This document shows positions 59,691 to 64,000 of a DNA stretch of 64,000 nucleotides, piece after piece. The translations under genes and the position numbers were made by a program. The notes beneath the pieces are model-generated. The model saw only the letters and a list, made by a program, of their open reading frames with translations. It did not search any database and was not told where the DNA came from. Positions within the stretch are counted from its first letter, which is position 1. Each line of letters begins with the position of its first letter. The stretch comes from Anthonomus grandis grandis (lineage: Eukaryota > Arthropoda > Insecta > Coleoptera > Curculionidae): NCBI RefSeq assembly GCF_022605725.1, contig NC_065555.1:8322938-8386937 (forward strand), read 5' to 3'.

Positions 59691-61973
59691 GATAAAAGCT
59701 CAGATCCGGAAGATACACGTCTTCAAAATTTTCAACATTTTGTGCACGTGTACTGGAATAAAAGACTCCCGCACGCCTGTATTTGTTTCAGTAAAAATTT
59801 GCATTTTTAACCTAAAAACCGCTGTGCTGATTCACAATAATTATAAATATCCCCTTAAAAGATAAAAAATTAGCGACTGTCTATCTATACGTACTTTTTT
59901 AATCTATATCTTTGATAAATTTTAGTAGAAATGTTTGTAATTAAAACTTTTTAAAGTTTTTATTGCGTTTTATTAATATTTAAATTGTGATTAAGGATAT
60001 TTTCATTCAGGCATTAATATCTTAGATAATAAAGTACTTAAAAAAATCTAAAGGACTTCCTAATTGGATCTCGTTCTCAATTTTTTATTTAGATTAAGTT
60101 CCGGAAAAAAGCACAGTGTTTGATTTACAAATATAATTTACCAGAACCATAGTTCTAACTTGTTGATTTATTAGCCAATGATTTAATTCATTTTACGAGA
60201 ATCTTTAAATATTTTATATGGCATACGTTGACTCATTAAAAAAGTTTGTTATAAGTAACACACAAAGCTTAGAATGCCAAAGTAGCAATAAACTTGTTAG
60301 AATTTGGATACTTAATTGTTTACTTACTTACATAATTTATGTTAATGTTTACATAAGTTATGTTAATATCAAGGGTGTTGAAGTATATAAAGTTTGTGTA
60401 TTTATTAAATTTTTATAATAGAAGCTAAAAGATCTTTAAAAAAACTTTTTAGAAGAAATATTTAATATATTTTAAGAAATAAATATAAATATCAAAAAGT
60501 AAACTGAAATTTGTATTATGCATCCAATTTTTATTTAAATATAATTTTAAGGATTTTACCATAAAAACAAAATTTAAAAATAAACAAATATATTTGCACT
60601 TATTTTGATGTTGCCTATACTTCTTAATTATTTTTTTTTAGTTTATGATATCTCGTACTAAGGTGAATACATGCAATCATAATAAGTTGTTTAAAAACCT
60701 ATTTAAACTTGAATTCAATTTATGTATTTATTTGATATTCCAATAAGGAGTTTATAGTCTACCTGAAAAATTATTTTATAAAGAAAAATTACTATTTTCC
60801 TTTTTTCTGAAAAGTAAATCGGTAATCAAAGTAAAACAATAAGAAGAAAAAAAAACAGGTCGCTGCTTTCAATTCTAAAGTTTTCCTTCGAGTGTTTCCA
60901 ATAAAAGTATATTGTTCGAGTATACGTTGCATAAAATTGACACTGAAAGAATAGATGGAAAATTCAAAGGCTGGCTTAAAGTATTTCTAAGCGACGTTTT
61001 TTAGGGACGAGTCTCTTTTATTACGTTGACTGTGATTAATTATTTCATCCATTGTTACAGGTTTTTTACTGAAGAAAATACACAATTTTTTCTTCATACT
61101 ATACGGCTTGATTGCTTGCTGCATATGCTTTAAAAATGCACGTGGAATTTAATTAGTAGGAAAAGTTATATATCACGATATAATTTAAAAAAATTACATT
61201 TATATTCCATTTTTGATAAAAAATCTAGTATATATTATATACTCGTATATATTATTGAACAAGTTCATTAAATAATGATTAAGACACTTAATATATATTG
61301 AAAAATCATAGTTTTTAATGGTGAAAGAAAAATCATAGATGTAAAGGCTTTACCGCTTAAAATGAAATAAGCAAAAGCATTTTTAAACGTATACGCCTGG
61401 CTAACGAGGGTCTTGGGTCTATTTATATTATTGTATTTATTTACAATGACAAATCTAAGAAGAAAATTAAAATGAAAACGATATTGGCCGTATTTTTTTA
61501 TTTATTTGAATTAATAGTAAATTAAAAAAGGTGCTATCAAAAACATCAACAATATGTATATTATTTTCCTTTATAATCGTATGCACACTATTTTTTTTAA
61601 CAGTAATTCCTCCAGGGTAACATAAACTCTCTACAGTTAAAGAAATACAGATATATATCACGTTTTAATTTGAATACAAATAACAACTCTTCTTGCCGTT
61701 AAATCTGCCTTGTTTGGATAGAATTTATTCACTTTCTGAATATCGTCAGGAGACCTTTCGCGCAATAAAAATAGATACAAGAAAAGAAGTCAGATGTAGC
61801 TTTTATTATTTTTTTTTATAAATTACTTTTTAATTTAGAAATAAATTCTGCTAGGTAATAAACTATTACAATTTTTATTGATTGTGACTGACTTTACTTA
61901 ATAACGCACTACCTTAGCATTTTTCAAGAATTTGCTCAACGTGTTTCCTCAATGTAATTAACAAAAACCCGTA
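59691..61973. other. AT-rich non-coding stretch
   Basis: No gene recognised. Open frames in this region are A/T-driven and lack motifs. Confidence 0.5.
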
Positions 61974-62300
61974 AAAGGCGCTATCGAAGATTAAATTTGT
62001 TTATGCTGATGCAATTAGCGGAAAGTTAAACAGAAAACGAGTATACCCAGCTCTTGTACGGACGGGACTTAAACAAATCACACAACCTAACTCTCATGAT
62101 TTTGCGGACACACAGCACGAACTAGAATGTTATTTATTTAGCCGCATCTGAACCCTTGGTAATTTATGCCGTTGTTTTCTGTCGAGTTTAAATAAATGCG
62201 GCCGCGATAACACTAGTTTGCAATGGAGGGCCACAGTTTGCACAATTTTGTTGCAAACGATTCCCTTTACAATTGTAAATATTGCCCTCGTGACTTAAAA
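61974..62300. other. High-complexity non-coding block; left part related to 45.3 kb repeat
   Basis: The left part (61974-62105) shares ATTAGCG, AAGTTAAAC, and ACAAATCACACAACCTAACT-type sequence with 45277-45440 in the same order. The right part has AAATGCGGCCGCGATAACAC, ATGGAGGGCCACAGTTTGCA and CAATTTTGTTGCAAACG, with a GTTTGCA/TGCAAAC inverted pair. No coding motif. A conserved regulatory element or an old repeat are both possible. Confidence 0.4.
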
Positions 62301-64000
62301 GTATGGCGATATATCATCTCCGATCTGTTTTGGAAAAACCGAAGTAAAAAATTTTTTTTATTGCCAATTCTGATTGAATATTAATATATCAAATAGTCAT
62401 CGTCAAAGTAATCTCATTAACACTATTATAAATATAATCAACTTTAAGTTTATTTAATTAACAATATTATAATATTTAACTTTAAATTGTTAAGTATGTT
62501 CATATAAATATAAATAGTGAATAATTTTCATATTGATATACCGGCCTCTTTGAGTAAGGATTTCATAATTTTGAAACATACATTCAATCTTAGACTTATC
62601 TTTGCTATTTTTTTTAATTTAAGATTATTGCAAATACATTGACCTCATGCGTACTCTCAATTTATTTTAAGATCAAAACCTATTTTTGTGACCCATTTAA
62701 AGCAATAGTTTTATCCATATAAACATTATTATTTCATATGTCTTTATATTTTTGATTCCTAGGCAGTAGATCCATAATTATCTTTTATATCAAATGCATG
62801 TAAATAAAACTGGAGCTAGAGCTGTCATTAATCATAACAACTCAACGTTCATGTCAATGAAATGCATGAATTAAATTTAAGTTTTTGAAGGTGTTAGAGA
62901 ATGAACAAGTGGTAAACTAATTGCTGGACTATAATTTAACGTTTTTTTCAAAAAGGTTAAATACAAGTTTTATAATTTTTAAGTCACCCAAACGGCGTAA
63001 ACATCGTTCAAAATTTAAAGTTTGAATTAAAAGTTTGCTTAATCAAAGAAACTAAATATTTCGTTTAACAATTCTTGTATTAGTTCATTAGCCTTACGAT
63101 TGTATTTAGATTTACTAGGAAAAAGCGAAATATTTTTCTTCTCTTGTTCATTGGATCTTTATTTACGAGTTTGTGATCACTGAGACCAGAAGAACTTTGA
63201 TTTTAAGGTACCTCATGGGGCTCCAAGTTAACAAAGACATCATCAAGTACATACAAATCTAAATCTCTACATGTTAAAAAAAAATCAAATACATTCTTCA
63301 TCCAAATGTCTAGAATAATGAATAGATCTTCTATTGGGTCTTACTAGGACAACGTTTAGGCTCGCTTGGGTGCTACTTCCTTTCCATCTTTTTTAGGGTC
63401 ACAGGTCCCGTTAAATCTCAGTGAACTGCGCCAATATCTCGTATTTATTTTACTCCGTATTTTATATTTTAGCTGTTGTATTATATAACTGTTTGAAAAT
63501 ACTCACTTTATCCTTTTTGATAATTTTATTAACTTAAGATCTGTAACCAACTGTTCGAGGTTACTAGACTGTAAATATGTACTATCTATTTATTTATACT
63601 GTAATATAAATATAAAGCCCACAAAGTTTTAACTCCTGCAGCATAACTTTAAACTTTAGAAAATATGAAAAAGCACCATAGTAAATATAAAAAGGTAAAT
63701 AAATACATGTAAATAATTTAAAATACAGTTTGCAATTGTTGTAGTTCGCCTTTTAGTGAAATATTTATTTGATTAACAAATATAACTTATTTTTTTATTT
63801 TTTTATTGTAGTATTTTATACAATTCAAACTCTGAAACTATGTTTTTATGTTTTTAAGATAATAATTTAAATCAATTTAAAATATTTAAAATTCAATTAA
63901 AAATGTTTTATTAGTGGATTTTTAAATAAAATATATAACAAATGTGTCATATTATGTTAAGTCTAAATACGAGCGATAGTTTTTAAAGTTATTTTTGGTC
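62301..64000. other. AT-rich non-coding stretch
   Basis: No gene recognised on either strand to the end of the window. Confidence 0.5.

Noticed and set aside
61467..61661. Minus-strand 64-codon frame
   Set aside because: Random-looking composition and no family motif or neighbouring exon evidence.

Overview
This is an AT-rich eukaryotic window, almost certainly from an insect nuclear genome. A beetle or similar insect is my guess from the mix of transposons (Penelope-like, Tc1/mariner with insect-type C-termini, piggyBac, hAT, pogo, Jockey-like gag), but no host gene here settles the species. There are no bacterial-style operons, no rRNA or tRNA that I can recognise, and no long open reading frames. 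Only one segment looks like a living host exon: 23714-23833 (+). It is flanked by consensus splice sites and encodes a signal peptide followed by the cysteine cluster that opens a leucine-rich-repeat ectodomain. No other exon of that gene could be recognised, so much of the window is probably intron of, or spacer around, one large secreted or membrane LRR gene.

The rest is a graveyard of mobile elements in low-complexity AT-rich DNA. From left to right: a palindrome of hammerhead-ribozyme-like repeats (4022-4239); a hAT transposase relic (5133-5877); a dispersed repeat (7403-7735, partner at 35773-36112); a second hammerhead palindrome (8282-8527); a GC-rich Jockey-like gag relic on the minus strand (8683-10109) with another hammerhead-like repeat beyond it (10396-10483); an RNase H relic of a non-LTR element (12820-13152); a 1.17 kb fold-back DNA element with CAGGGTGT ends (16067-17231); a nearly end-to-end but internally deleted piggyBac copy with TTAA duplications (17444-19352); mariner-type transposase relics (21901-22233, 25371-25738, 42400-42560, possibly 40730-40925); a 342 bp CAGGGTGT element (24659-25000); a pogo/Tigger relic (27487-27834); a Penelope-like relic with the YVDD motif and a GIY-YIG domain (31480-32330); a Tc1-like relic (50290-51160); a recent 487 bp inverted duplication overlapping a DUF7869-type transposon relic (51938-53804); and two CR1-like reverse transcriptase relics (56215-56790, 59150-59690).

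The most interesting signal is the group of five hammerhead-like repeats near 4.1, 8.4 and 10.4 kb. Stem I changes on both sides between copies yet still pairs in three of them, the stem III sequence is a self-complementary CACGTG or CATG, and the residues after it fit a U-A cleavage site. Hammerhead motifs are known in the terminal repeats of Penelope-like elements, and a Penelope-like coding relic lies in the same window. Four of the five copies are arranged as near-perfect palindromes, and a gag relic lies between two + strand copies.

Three blocks (about 32690-33010, 43741-43990 and 61974-62300) have higher sequence complexity than their surroundings and no recognisable coding content. They are candidates for conserved regulatory DNA or unrecognised repeats. 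All assignments were made by eye from translations and motif recognition. Boundaries of relics are approximate.
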